The notes under the pieces: model-generated | The model's database searches: none | Told to the model about the DNA's origin: nothing | Seen by the model: the letters and a program-made list of their open reading frames with translations, nothing else | Origin: Eunapius fragilis | Taxonomy: Eukaryota > Porifera > Demospongiae > Spongillida > Spongillidae | Assembly (NCBI GenBank): GCA_963681505.1 | Contig: OY811990.1 | Span: 1,024,179 to 1,088,178, forward strand | DNA length: 64,000 nt | Direction: 5' to 3' | Shown: one piece after another, positions 44,575-55,007 of the stretch | Layout of the letters: each line of letters begins with the position of its first letter | Numbering within the stretch: the stretch's first letter is position 1 | Made by a program: the position numbers and the translations under genes

Positions 44575-45358
44575 CTCAATTAAGAATAGGCTAACTGACT
44601 TTAATGGCATTCGTAGATTTGTATATGCATAATTTTGATTTTGTGCAACTGATTGGAAGGTTTGTACTGTTTAGTGATATGCCACATGTATATACAGTAC
44701 ACGCAAGTAATAGAAAACGTTCTCATGTAAACATTGTTCAGATCTTTAACTTGGATGTTAATATGCGTTGCGGAGATATTGCTGTGCAAATTAGTGCAAA
44801 TTAGTGCATGCTTTCCAGCTCGATTCGCGCCTATTGTAAATAACAAACACGTCCCACACTTGATTCAAGTGCATGCCTTGGGTCAAAAAGGAATAATGAG
44901 AGCAAAGGCTAAAACGTACCAGCACAAATATGGCGTCATGCATTTCAGTAATAAGCTCATTATTCAGCGCATTGTTTCGAGCCATATCACTTGCCAAGTA
45001 TCCACGATTAACCGTCTGATACTGATTTATCAGTTCTGAAGCCATACCAACAGGGACAAACCTACTAGAAATAGCTGTCCTGTCGACCATATATATGTCG
45101 TCTGGAGGCGATATACTCTTCGATGGGCATGCAATTGCATGATTTTATGCTTTGCTATAATGTGCATATACGGCCGGCTTTGCGGATACATGTAGCAATT
45201 AGAGATAATTTCATGATCACTTGCCAAGTATCTACGATTAACCGCCTGATATTGATTTATCAGTTCTGAAACCCATACCAATGTACATGAAGGGACAAAC
45301 CGGCCTACTAGACTATAGCTGTCCTGTCTACCACATGCATGTCTGGGGGTGCTATACA
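44575..45358. repeat. 3'-flank relic of a lost secreted-protein gene copy and ~230-bp repeats
   Basis: From CAATTAAGAATAGGC at 44576 the sequence matches what follows the stop codons at 52234, 54030 and 55619 (AATTAAG.., TTTAATGGCATTCGTAG, TTTTGTGCAACTGATTGGAA). No coding exons precede it: the copy's exons are gone, and a MITE lies 28 bp upstream. It runs into repeats beginning ACTTGCCAAGTATCTACGAT. Confidence 0.7.
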
Positions 45359-45653
45359 GTGCCGTAGACAACTTTTATGCTTTGGGGGTGCTAAAAACGT
45401 TGGACCCACGATACGAAAAGCGGGGGGCGGGGGGGGGGGGGGAAGGGGCGCTCTCCGCTTCTGGCCCGATGTGGAAAGCGGGGGGGGGGGGGGGGGGGGG
45501 GGCAGGATGTCGACCCGTGTATACTTAAAACGGACAATCGATAGTGCAGCATGCTTTGCTTACACCAATGCTGTACATTTCCTTTTTAAAAATAGACTCC
45601 CAAAAAATTTGGGGGTGCTTCAGCACCCCCAAGCACCCCCTTGTCTACGCCCT
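45359..45653. mobile_element. G-rich MITE with GCCGTAGAC ends and 9-bp target duplication
   Basis: Ends GTGCCGTAGACAA and (reverse complement) GGGCGTAGACAAGGGGGTGC. TGCTATACA flanks it at 45350-45358 and 45654-45662. Inner inverted boxes TTTGGGGGTGCT/AGCACCCCCAAA and two G runs (45427-45442, 45481-45502). It is inserted in one of the ~230-bp repeats, whose other copies show the uninterrupted site. Confidence 0.75.
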
Positions 45654-45662
45654 TGCTATACA

Positions 45663-46040
45663 TTCAGATGGGCATGCAATTGTATGATTTTATAATGTAA
45701 TCGCGTGACTTAATAGCATTCATCTTCTAATTAGTCCGCCATATTGGTGCTCGCGATCGATTACAATGGAGACATATGGGCTTATACTTAGTTTGGGTAC
45801 GTAACATTACTTCAGAGTGTCGTTTAAATCGGAAGCAGGTTCCATATAGGATTGATGCTGTATAATGAATGTCATTAAAAAACGTGATTCGCGTCTGGAG
45901 GTGAATCGGATCATTCCCTCTTTGTCGCTATTGAACGATAACACAAATAAGAACAGTTTTGGGTTGGTTCTATGTCACAACAGCGCGCGCTTTTAGAGAA
46001 CGAAAATACTCGTGTTCATGTCTCGTACCCGGTCCAACTG
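45663..46040. other. Unassigned sequence
   Basis: End of a ~230-bp repeat (CAGATGGGCATGCAATTGTATG), then unique sequence with no supported gene. Confidence 0.35.
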
Positions 46041-46056
46041 TTATTCACCGCCATTT

Positions 46057-46269
46057 TTATTCTCCTCCTCCTCCTCCCCTCCTCCCCCTCCCCCCTCCCC
46101 CTCCCTCCCCCTCCCCCTCCCCCCTCCTCCTCCCCCTCTCCTCCTCCTCCTCCCCCTCCTCCTCCTCCTCCTCCTCCTCCCCCTCCTCTCCTCCTCCTCC
46201 TCCTCCTCCCCCTCCTCCCTCCTCCTCCTCCTCCTCCTCCTCCCCCTCCTCCTCCTCCTCCTCCTCCTC
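46057..46269. repeat. (CTC/CCT)n polypyrimidine tract
   Basis: Over 200 bp of CTC/CCC trinucleotide repeat. All three plus frames and one minus frame are open only because of the repeat. Confidence 0.95.
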
Positions 46270-46274
46270 ACGAC

Positions 46275-46440
46275 AGCTACGTTATACAAGGTTGATCCAG
46301 TAAAGATGGTCTATGAGCGCGACAGCTATGAGGCTGACCCCAGAAAAGAAGAAGGCCTATGAGTGTGACAGCTATGAGGCTGAACCAGAAAAGTAGGATA
46401 CCTACGAACGCGACAGCCACCTCTCACTCAGTGAGGTCAA
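46275..46440 (+). pseudogene. Fragment of a repeat protein with YEADPRK-type 16-17-residue units
   Basis: Three units about 50 bp apart (GACAGCTATGAGGCTGA, then CCAGAAAAG) encode DSYEADPRK-like and DSYEAEPEK-like repeats in shifting frames. Similar SYKADPEKKKA repeats occur, as I recall, in sponge mobile-element proteins. Stops interrupt it. Confidence 0.4.
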
Positions 46441-47213
46441 GATAATGTTATTTATTTACTTTACATACTAGAAGTCTACCTTGGCAGTTGCTGGTGACCC
46501 CGCCGGCTATGTACATGTATATATAAACTGTCCGATATATTAAGCGAATTCAATACGAGACCCTGCTCTAAAGATGACGCATTGCCGTAGGGTCTTAGAA
46601 CTACCAACAGAACTATCATCAAAAAGGTAAGATCAACGGCATATATGAACCTCGCTTTTATCAATTCGCGCGTGGGTTCACGTTGTAGATTGGATTGGAA
46701 GCACGTCACGTGAGAGCATACTTCTATAGTGGCATTCCATGATACGGTAAAAGAAATGTTTTTTTTAATGACTGCAATCATTTCCTATAGCTACTCCCTT
46801 TATGAACTCAGGAGTATAATGGTGGTGCTTGAAAAAGCTCCGCAAGCTGTACTGTAATACTGTCTATTGAACTTCCACCAGTGGACACCTGGCTGCAAGC
46901 TTCATCAAGTTCCCTTCATGTTGGGACATCCACACCACTACAAGACCCCTTGCTCCTCCTCATCAGGGTACCCCTATTTCCTTGGATGCTGCACTTCCAC
47001 ATTGGGACACTGCCTCTCTAGGACACCCCCTCCACACAGTATACCCTTCCTGCTCCACCACTACATGCAACCCCCACTTCCACCTCCACAATTACACACC
47101 ATTTGGGGATCCTAATACACCATCTTCATATCTGGGGAGGGTCTGCTGCAACTAAATATTCTTGCAGCCCAATTGGACACAATGTTCTTATCAGAAATTA
47201 AAAAACAGATGAA
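46441..47213. other. Unassigned; one TIR-like box and a proline-rich-looking repeat
   Basis: TAGATTGGATTGGAAGCACG at 46687-46706 is the same kind of end as those at 51249 and 57062 (GATTGGAAGC..CGTCACGTG). 46866-47115 resembles 18060-18300 (CACCAATGGACACCTG.., CTCCACACAGTATACCC), so it is a dispersed repeat rather than a gene. Confidence 0.45.
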
Positions 47214-47484
47214 ACAAGTAATAAAAACATTCTCTATGAGAAAGTTGGTGGCATATAGGGGTGTAAAAAGGAAGGAAACAAGGATCTTATAAGAAGGGGA
47301 AATGTATAATAGTCCTATATTTCACAAACAAACATAATGTCCTACAAATGGGTGAAAGATACGACTATTATACATTTCCCCTTCTTTTTAGACCCTTGTT
47401 TCCTTCCTTTTTACACCAATATTCCTTCTTATTCCAATCCAATATGCCACCAACTTTCTCATAGACAATGTTTTTATTACTTGT
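47214..47484. mobile_element. Fold-back MITE of the ACAAGTA family
   Basis: Left ACAAGTAATAAAAACATTCT and right (reverse complement) ACAAGTAATAAAAACATTGT; CTATGAGAAAGTTGGTGGCA, GGTGTAAAAAGGAAGGAAAC and GGGGAAATGTATAATAGTC also pair. The loop is about 45 bp. Related to 57264-57551 and 18378-18579. Confidence 0.85.
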
Positions 47485-48439
47485 ATTTATTATTGTGGTC
47501 CAACACATGATTAACATTTGTAAAAATATGATTTTTACTTGTGCCCTCGGAGCGTATCAAAAGCACCAAAACCAACATATATTTCCATAGTAAACCGAGC
47601 ACCAATATGGCGGACAATAAAAGCAATTCAAGCCCACTCGTAATGTGACCATGAAAGAGCTCTATACGGCTTTGTGGATAGCAATTAGAGATAATTCATG
47701 ATCATGAGTTCTTGGACAACTGTAAGGCTAAGGACATCGATGCAGTATTTAATATTTAAACAGCTGCTACAAAACATCAATCTTTCACATCAATTACAGA
47801 ATAAGACATTTGTTCTAACTCCTTTGTTAGCCTTCGTCGCTATTACGCAGCTTGGTGAGGCTCTTCCGCATCGTAGCCACCTCGATTATTTTCAGAATGA
47901 CGAGGATCTGGAGAGTAACGTTAACGTCGGTGGTCAGCGGTACGCCGCCATTGAAACGTACTCTGAAGAACAGGCACGGCTGTTCCGTACGTGACATTAG
48001 GTTTTGAAATTAGATCGTAAGGATAGAATTACGATATGTCAAAAAAAATGGTCGCCATAGAGCTCATTAACTGACACTTAACTTCGGAGGTTGCCTGCAC
48101 TTGGCCTTTTGTACCAATGCGAAAACCAATAAGGAATTTATGTTTAGTAAACATTTGGAATACTAAAGGACTATTTGCGAAATCGAATACTATTACGACT
48201 ACAATGTACTTGTGGCCACGCATACAGGCTCTTCTCAACGTAACTAAAAATGCCACGAGTTCGATTTCATACTGTAAAAAATTGCTCTTATTAAATGAGC
48301 TGTAAAACGCTCAGAAGAAAGAGAAAGGATCAGTGAATCATTTGATGAATTCGGCTTCGTGCTACGCGCCTGAAACTAGGCGTAAGAGCTCTTACAAAAC
48401 CGTGAATAGTTTACACACCGTGAGCAATCTACAGCCACA

Positions 48440-48619
48440 ATGGAACCTAAGCACAAGTGTCAATTGGATGATTTGTGCTGGTTATGTGGTTACAGGCCAT
48501 CTAAACAAGCAACAATTCATAAAGAGCTACTGTCAACCTTTCATATTGACACACAAAAAGACAGTCCTGAGATCCAACACCCATGCAAGTTAAGTTATTC
48601 ACGTTCAAGTGCTGCGTGA
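48440..48619 (+). CDS. Zinc-finger-like N-terminal fragment of the inserted element's transposase
   Basis: 59 residues beginning MEPKHKCQLDDLCWLCGYRP; contains CWLCG, a KELLSTFHIDTQKDSPEIQH linker and HPCKLSYSR. Cys-x2-Cys, W, F-x-I-D, D-x-P-E-I-x-HP-x-C is a zinc-binding N-terminal layout I associate with transposase proteins. The second Cys of the closing pair is not evident (C..S instead of C..C), so it may be damaged. Confidence 0.4.
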   Translation: MEPKHKCQLDDLCWLCGYRPSKQATIHKELLSTFHIDTQKDSPEIQHPCKLSYSRSSAA

Positions 48620-49742
48620 TGATAAAACATGTAACAGTTGCATCACGAAGCCAAACACCTTTACAAATGTTTGTTAGAGCCACATGACTGGTCCAACCAT
48701 GCCATCAATACCTGTAAGGTAGTGTGCAATAAAAAATTCTTTCACAATTCAGTCCTTCCTTCCTCATGCCTTCCATATGACTGCTGTATTGTGTCATTCT
48801 ACAACACCACACTGAACAGCAAGAATCTTCAAGAATAACTAGATACTCCTGCATGATGGAGTGGTGTGTTGCAGGTCATGTGACAGAAGCATCAAAGCTA
48901 TCGAATATGTTGTACTAATGTACCAGCCAAGATGGGCAACTTATCAGCAAGGTAGTGCAAAGGGTGCTTGATGCTTCCAAGGAGAGCTTCATTCATATAA
49001 ATTCTGCTGAAATTCTCCAAATGCCATTCACTGTATGACAGTACCGTACACAACACAAATACCATACAAAAACTTGGTGTGTGCATACCTGTTTATGTAA
49101 GTGGTTGTTTAGGTACTAAACCTGGTTTAATGTTTTGGTGAATGAGTAATACTCTACACCCCCTAGCCTAAAGCCTGGGAACATCCCAGCACTTCCATTA
49201 AATCCCGAGCTTAAAAGTCTGGGGCCTGAAAAGCCTCACCTCCATTTAGTCAACCCAATCTAATACACTCTGATCCCAAACATATTGACACCTGATATGG
49301 TTCCAGCTAGGTCAAACATGTAGAAAAAGGATGGTGGCAGGCTGTTTACAGCTAATTGCTAGCTGCATTGCATACTCATCCCGACTCCACCTGTGCAGTG
49401 CTATACTTGAACATGTATTGCTGTGTTCTTGCTTATATATCAATGGCAGGCGGCACCCTTCGGGCTTCTACCCCTGACCTAGCCACCTTACCTCAACCAG
49501 TGTCATGGGGTGAGCTGACTAAAGAGGACCAGCATCACCTCTTGGTTCCAGTAAGACTCAGGGCAAGGGGTCAGCACTCCTATGCTCCCAACTGGATGGT
49601 TGTTGCCTGCAGGGCCGTAGAGAGGGGGGGGGTAAGCAGGGTAAGTTACCCCGGGCCTCAGGGTGTAAAGGGGCCTCCGGGTCCAGAAAATATTATTCCT
49701 ACAATTGGGGGGTTGAAGGAATCATCATCAAATGTGATGCTT

Positions 49743-49755
49743 CAGCGGCGGATCC

Positions 49756-49809
<54 letters not shown>

Positions 49810-50159
49810 AACTCAGTGCACGTGTCTCCCCCCCCCCCCCCCCCCCCCCCCTTCCAAATATAAATTCATAACTTTTTGGGCTGCATTTTATAATAATAGC
49901 CGCATGCTTGCGCACCTATTGATACCCGTACGCATTAACTCTACTAGTGTACTATATCCTGGGCCCCCCGATATGCGATCATACCCCCCTTCCTCCACTT
50001 TTTATATTGGGCTAGAAACCGACAGCACCCACCACACCCCCCCCCCCCCCCCCCCCCCCCCCCCCGCTTTTCGTATCGGGCCAGAAGCCAAAAGCACCCC
50101 CCTCCCCAGCCACACCCACCATCCGTGCCCCACCCCCCCTATAACCTGGATCCGCGGCT
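49743..50159. mobile_element. G/C-run MITE with CGGCGGATCC ends and 6-bp target duplication
   Basis: Left CAGCGGCGGATCCGAGGGGG, right CCTGGATCCGCGGCT. ATGCTT flanks it (49737-49742 and 50160-50165). The interior has G runs 49758-49808 and C runs 49829-49851 and 50036-50065. A just-upstream GGGCCGTAGAGAGGGGGGGG (49613-49632) begins another such element or a fragment. Confidence 0.75.
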
Positions 50160-51248
50160 ATGCTTGGCATGGGTGAGGGGCCTCATTAACTTAAATACCC
50201 CTGGCCTCCGTGCCGCTCTCAACGGGCCTGGTTGCCTGCCCCCTTTTGGGCAAGCAATCAACTCAAACACAATCTACATACCACTGTGGTCCAATGGGGG
50301 AGCAAGGTGCTGAGCCATACATGCTAAATTCAATTCTTTAAAACGCACCTATACACTGGAATCAGAAATGCAACTGCTTGGCTTAAAAACATTTTGCAAG
50401 ACCATTACCTTAACATTACATCACACATGTCAGTTGCAGTACCACCGCCTAATAAAAGAATGCATACCATTGTATTATCATCATCATATCCACAGGAGGC
50501 GCGTCATTAGAGAACCCAAAATGGCGCTATATTTCAACCGACTATAATGGACAGACAAAGCCGCGTAGCAACGTAAAAGCTACTTGAAACGCAAGATCAA
50601 ACCCTTTACTTTGTTCAAGGCGTTTCCTGTCGAAAAATATAAGAGCAATTTTTAGAAAAGATAAGCCCCGTTGACCGCACCTGTTAAGACCTTGTGAGCT
50701 TTTGGCAGTGTAGCACGTGTTCGCCAAGATATCATTGCTAGAAATTAGCACTGTCGGGTGGCGAAGTCCTTACTGCATATGTAGGTTGCGCTTTAAGCGA
50801 AAACTCCAACGATATCTTCATGTACACAAGCCTCTTTCAACCTATTGTCGTTGCTATGGAAGTAATGAGCCCTGTTGCTAGGTACTAGTGGGCGCGGACC
50901 TGTTGTCCAAATTTTAATGTAATGTAACAGCCGTGCAGGAGGAAGACGTTGAAGTTGAAGAGATATCAGTAACTGGATGTGGCCCCGCTGGGAATATCCT
51001 GAACGCCGCTCTTAATGGTGCACTAGGTTCGCTTGTTGCGATCAATCCTAATGCCGTCAGAATGGTAGTGAGTTGCCGTACGTGTACAAGGGTCCTAGTG
51101 CAGGTGCCTATTGGAAGAACGCAGGCTGACGTCAACGTGTGCGTGAGATGTAAGTCGCTATATTTCTAGTTTATTCTTCTAATTTATATTGATGCCGCTC
51201 TTCTGATATGCAGATAACCAGGTCTGCGTGCAAGTTCAGGCTGCACCA

Positions 51249-52074
51249 TAGATAGGATTCGAAACGCGTCACGTGATCCATTGAATTGTCAATTGTAGGC
51301 GGCGGACCCTTTGAAGCGAACTTTTTCGATTAACCCTTTTGTAGCGTACGCTTTCCTCCCAACTTTCACTGCTATTGCTATTCAACATAAAAATCGTTAT
51401 CTTCGGCATTCTTCGTACTCCCACTTATCTTACTTTCCAGGTTAGTGACTATTGTTATGCAATTCGCTAAGCATACTCTACGTAGGTACCGTATCTGTCA
51501 TTTCAGCCTCTTCGGAACATATATCTCAACTTAGAAAAGCTTCCAACCATTCATTTCTATAAGCAAAACATTGCATTATTCCCTCTGTGGAATGAATCTT
51601 GTAAGGGGCTTCAGCGTGTGGGTACAACTGCTTGGTGAACACGTAGCGGACCTGTCGTGTTTCGGTACATAGTGTGTGAGTTAGACACACGCAGCAAAGT
51701 CCAATTTTGCATTTAAATGTTAAGAATGAGTTTATATGTGGAACGCGTACTGTCAAAGGTAGACCAAAGTTACACGTTATGTACAAATGTCTTCTAGTTT
51801 TGTGGGTTTTATTCATTTAGCCGTCCGCGGACCGATATATGTTTCGGTACCTCTCGTGCACGGAAAAGGCAAGCTAGATAGCATTTAGACACATCTACGC
51901 AGTTACTATGATCAGTTAAAGGGAACGCACGTATATGTATACTGATTAAAGTTGTACCTAAGGTTTTGATACTTTTGGTCTTTGGTATCGCCAACACCAA
52001 ATGTATCACGTGCAGAAACGCGGATCATTTCTTATTATCTCCCCGTTTCATATCCAGGTATTCTTCTATCCATG
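51249..52074. mobile_element. 826-bp insertion with 9-bp target duplication in exon 2 of copy 2
   Basis: GCTGCACCA is duplicated at 51240-51248 and 52075-52083; the paralogue at 53844 ff. has it once. Left end TAGATAGGATTCGAAACGCG; the right end in reverse complement CATGGATAGAAGAATACC is only weakly similar. A 9-bp duplication is typical of Mutator- or Merlin-like elements. No coding frame is recognised. Confidence 0.8.
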
Positions 52075-52609
52075 GCTGCACCAAGCTGCCGACCATGCAC
52101 AGCCAGGTTTTTTGGCGGCACTCATAGTTTGAAAATTCCGGTTCAGACAAAAAGAGTGGCTGCTACGTTGAGGCTTGGAGCCAACCCCTGCGTGTCCGTG
52201 AGCTTCAACGCCCCTGTTTGCAGGAAGTTCAATTAAGAATTGGCTTTAATGGCATTCGTAGGTTAGTATATGCATAATTTTGATTTTGTACAACTGATTG
52301 GAAGGTTTATACTGTTTAGTGATATGCCACATGTATATACAGTACACGCAAGTAATAGAAAACATTCTCATGTAAACATTGTTCAGATCTTTAACTTGGA
52401 TGTTATGCGTTGCGGAGATATTGCTGTGCAAATTAGTGCACACTTTCCAGCTCGATTCGTGCATATTTCAAACCACGTCTCACACTTGTTTCAAGTGGAT
52501 GGGTCAAAAGGAATAATGAGAGCAAAGGCTAAAACCTACCAGCACAAATACGGCGTCATGCATTTCAGTAATAAGTTAAGCTCATTATTTCAGCGCATTG
52601 TTTGGAGCC

Positions 52610-53280
52610 TGATCATGCACTGGCCAAGTATATACGATTAACAGCCTGATATTGATTTATCAGTTCTGAAGCCATACTAACAGGGACAAACCTACTAGAC
52701 AATAGCTGTCCAGTCAACCATATATATGTCGTCTGGAGGCGATAATACTCTTCGATGGGCATGCAATTGCATGATTTTATGCTTTGTTATAATGTGCATA
52801 TACGGCCGGCTTTGCGGATACATGTAGCAATTAGAGGTAATTTCATGATCACTTGCCAAGTATCTACGATTAACCGCCTGATATTGATTTATCAGTTCTG
52901 AAACCATACCAACGTACAGGGACAAATCTACTAGACAATAGCTGTCCTGTCGACCACATGCATCTCTGGGGGCGATATACTCTCAGATGGGCATGCAATT
53001 TATAATGTGCATATACGGCTTTGCGGGTAGCAAGTAGAGATAATTGAATACTTCATGATCACTTGCCAAGTATCTATTCGATTAACCGCCTGATATTGAT
53101 TTATCAGTTCTGAATCCATACCAATGTACAGGGAGAAACCTACTAGACTATAGCTGTCCTGTCGACCACATGCATCTCTGGGCGCGATATACTCTCAGAT
53201 GGGCATGCAATTGTATGATTTATTCTTTGCTATAATATGCATATACGGCTTTGTGGATAGCAATTAGAGATAATATGAAT
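52610..53280. repeat. ~230-bp tandem repeats 5' of the secreted-protein gene, three units
   Basis: Units start near 52620, 52850 and 53060 with ACTTGCCAAGTATCTACGAT or a variant, pass through CGCCTGATATTGATTTATCA, TAGCTGTCCTGTCGACCA and GGGCATGCAATTG, and end ..TAGCAATTAGAGATAAT. The same array precedes copy 4 (54275-54890) and remnants lie at 44985-45358. It forms the promoter-proximal flank of each gene unit. Confidence 0.85.
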
Positions 53281-53326
53281 TCTTGGACAACCGTAAGGCG
53301 TAAACAGGATAAGGACATCGATGCAG

Positions 53327-53340
53327 TATTTAATATTTAA
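53327..53340 (+). promoter_or_regulatory. Candidate TATA-like element of the secreted-protein gene
   Basis: TATTTAATATTTAA about 51-64 bp 5' of the ATG, conserved at the same place before copy 4 (54943-54957) and copy 2. An ATTACAG just before the ATG is also conserved and could be a splice acceptor, in which case the true promoter is further upstream. Confidence 0.4.
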
Positions 53341-53390
53341 ACAGCTACGAGGGCTGCTACAAAACATCAATCTTTCCCATCAATTACAGG

Positions 53391-54032
53391 ATGAAGACAT
53401 TTCTTCTAACTCCTTTGTTAGTCTTCGTCGCTATTGCGCAGCTTGGAGAGGCTCTTCCGCATCGTAGCCACCTCGATTATTTTCAAAATGACGAGGATCT
53501 GGACAGTAACGTTAACGTCGGTGATCAACGGTACGGCGCCATTGAAACGTACTCTGAAGAACAGGAGGAGGACGTTGAAGTTGAAGAGATATCAATAACT
53601 GGATGTGGCCCCGCTGGGAATATCGTGAATGCCGCTCTTAATGGTGCACTAGGTTGGCTTCTTGCGATCAAACCTAATGCCGTCAGAGTGGCAGTGAGTT
53701 GCGGTGCGTGTACAAGGGTCCTGGTGCAGGTACCTGTTGGAAAAACGCAGGCTGACGTCAACGTGTGCGTGAGAAGTAAGTAGCAATATTTCTAGTTTAT
53801 TCTTCTAAATTAATTTATATTGATGCCGCTTTTCTGATATGCAGATAACAAGGTCTGCGTGCAAGTTCAGGCTGCACCAAGCTGCCGACCAAGTTTTTTG
53901 GCGGCACCCATAGTTTTGAACATTCCGGTTCAGACAAAAAGCGTGGCTACTACGTTGAGGCTCGACCTGCTTGGAGCCAACCCCTGCGTGTCCGTGAGCT
54001 TCAACGCCCCTGTTTGCAAGAAGCTCAGTTAA
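53391..54032 (+). CDS. Small secreted cysteine-containing protein, intact copy 3, 190 aa
   Basis: Two exons, 53391-53775 and 53845-54032 (phase 1, GTAAGT..GCAG). Residues 1-21 are a clear signal peptide (MKTFLLTPLLVFVAIAQLGE). About 22-68 is an acidic, Cys-free stretch (EEQEEDVEVEE) like a propeptide. The remaining ~120 residues are rich in Val/Ala with eight Cys: 72, 104, 107, 126, 133, 142, 176, 186, an even number compatible with disulfides. No known family comes to mind; extracellular or vesicular location is inferred from the signal. It is the only undamaged member of a tandem family and, unlike the surrounding DNA, has kept its frame, which suggests selection. Confidence 0.8.
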
Positions 54033-54274
54033 GAATTGGCTATCTGACTTTAATGGCATTCGTAGATTAGTATATGCATAATTTTGATTTTTGTACAACT
54101 GATTGGAAGGTTTGTACTGTTTAGTGATATGCCACATGTGTATACAGTACACGCTAGTAATAGAAAACATTGTCATGTAAACATTGTTCAGATCTTTAAC
54201 TTGGATGTTATGCGTTGCGGAGATATTGCTGTGCAAATTAGTGCACTATTTTCAAACTACGTGTGATTCATCAG

Positions 54275-54890
54275 TTCTGAATCCATACCAACGTAAAGGG
54301 AGAAACCTACTAGTCAAAGACTATAGCTGTCAAGTCAACCACAAGCATGTCTGGGGGGCGATATACTCTCAGATGGGCATGCAATTTATAATGTGCATAT
54401 ACGGCTTTGCGGGTAGCAAGTAGAGATAATTGAATACTTCATGACCACTTGCCAAGTATCTATTCGATTAACCGCCTGATATTGATTTATCAGTTCTGAA
54501 GCCATTCCAACGGGGACAAACCTACTAGACAATAGCTGTCCTGTCGACCATATATATGTCGTCTGGAGGCGATATACTCTTAGATGGGCATGCAATTGCA
54601 TGATTTTATGCATTATTATAATGTGTATATACGGCCGGCTTTGCGGATACATGTAGCAATTAGAGATAATTTCATGATCACTTGCCAAGTTACTACGATT
54701 AAACGCCTGATATTGATATTTCAGTTCTGAATCCATACCAATGTACAGGGAGAAACCTACTAGACTATAGCTGTCCTGTTGACCACATGCATGTCTTGGG
54801 GCGATATACTCTCAGATGGGCATGCAATTGTATGATTTATTCTTTGCTATAATATGCATATACGGCTTTGTGGATAGCTTTTAGAGATAA
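54275..54890. repeat. ~230-bp tandem repeats 5' of copy 4
   Basis: Three units of the same array as 52610-53280; the first begins abruptly within the 3' flank of copy 3 (after TTTTCAAACTACGTGTGATTC). Confidence 0.8.
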
Positions 54891-55007
54891 TATGAATTCT
54901 TGGACAACCGTAAGGCGTAAACAGGATAAGGACATCGATGCAGTATTTAATATTTAAACAGCTACGAGGGCTGCTACAAAACATCAATCTTTCCCATCAA
55001 TTACAGA

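Larger units (their letters stand above)
47975..50935. mobile_element. 2.96-kb DNA transposon, CACGGCTGTT ends, 4-bp target duplication
   Basis: Terminal CACGGCTGTT is mirrored exactly by AACAGCCGTG, and CAGG is duplicated at 47971-47974 and 50936-50939. The intact paralogue at 53391 gives the empty site (GAACAGGAGG). Ends beginning CAC with a 4-bp duplication fit the Chapaev branch of the CACTA-Mirage-Chapaev group; this is inference from termini. Coding content is eroded: a zinc-finger-like 59-codon frame (48440-48619) is the only recognisable piece. Nested in it is the G-rich MITE 49743-50159. Confidence 0.8.
47807..52236 (+). pseudogene. Small secreted-protein gene, copy 2, disrupted by two transposons
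   Basis: Same gene as 53391-54032. Exon 1 is in two pieces, 47807-47974 and 50940-51149, separated by element 47975-50935 plus the duplicated CAGG. Exon 2 is split into 51214-51248 and 52084-52236 by element 51249-52074. The initiating ATGAAG has lost one base (ATAAG at 47807-47811), so the normal start is gone. Signal-peptide-like LAFVAITQLGEALPHRSH, the acidic stretch, GCGPAGN, SCRTCTRVLVQVP and NPCVSVSFNAPVCRKFN are still readable, so inactivation is recent relative to the duplication. Confidence 0.85.

Noticed and set aside
45959-46362. Pro/Ser/Leu-rich and Arg/Gly/Glu-rich proteins
   Set aside because: All frames through the (CTC)n tract are open; an artefact of the repeat.
47698-47994. 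Alternative upstream start for secreted-gene copy 2
   Set aside because: The added N-terminus reads through the conserved promoter region of the other copies and would bury the signal peptide; the frame then enters the transposon.
49356-49811. 151-codon frame ending in poly-Gly
   Set aside because: The Gly run is a G tract of a MITE; the upstream part has no recognised domain and lies inside the inserted transposon.
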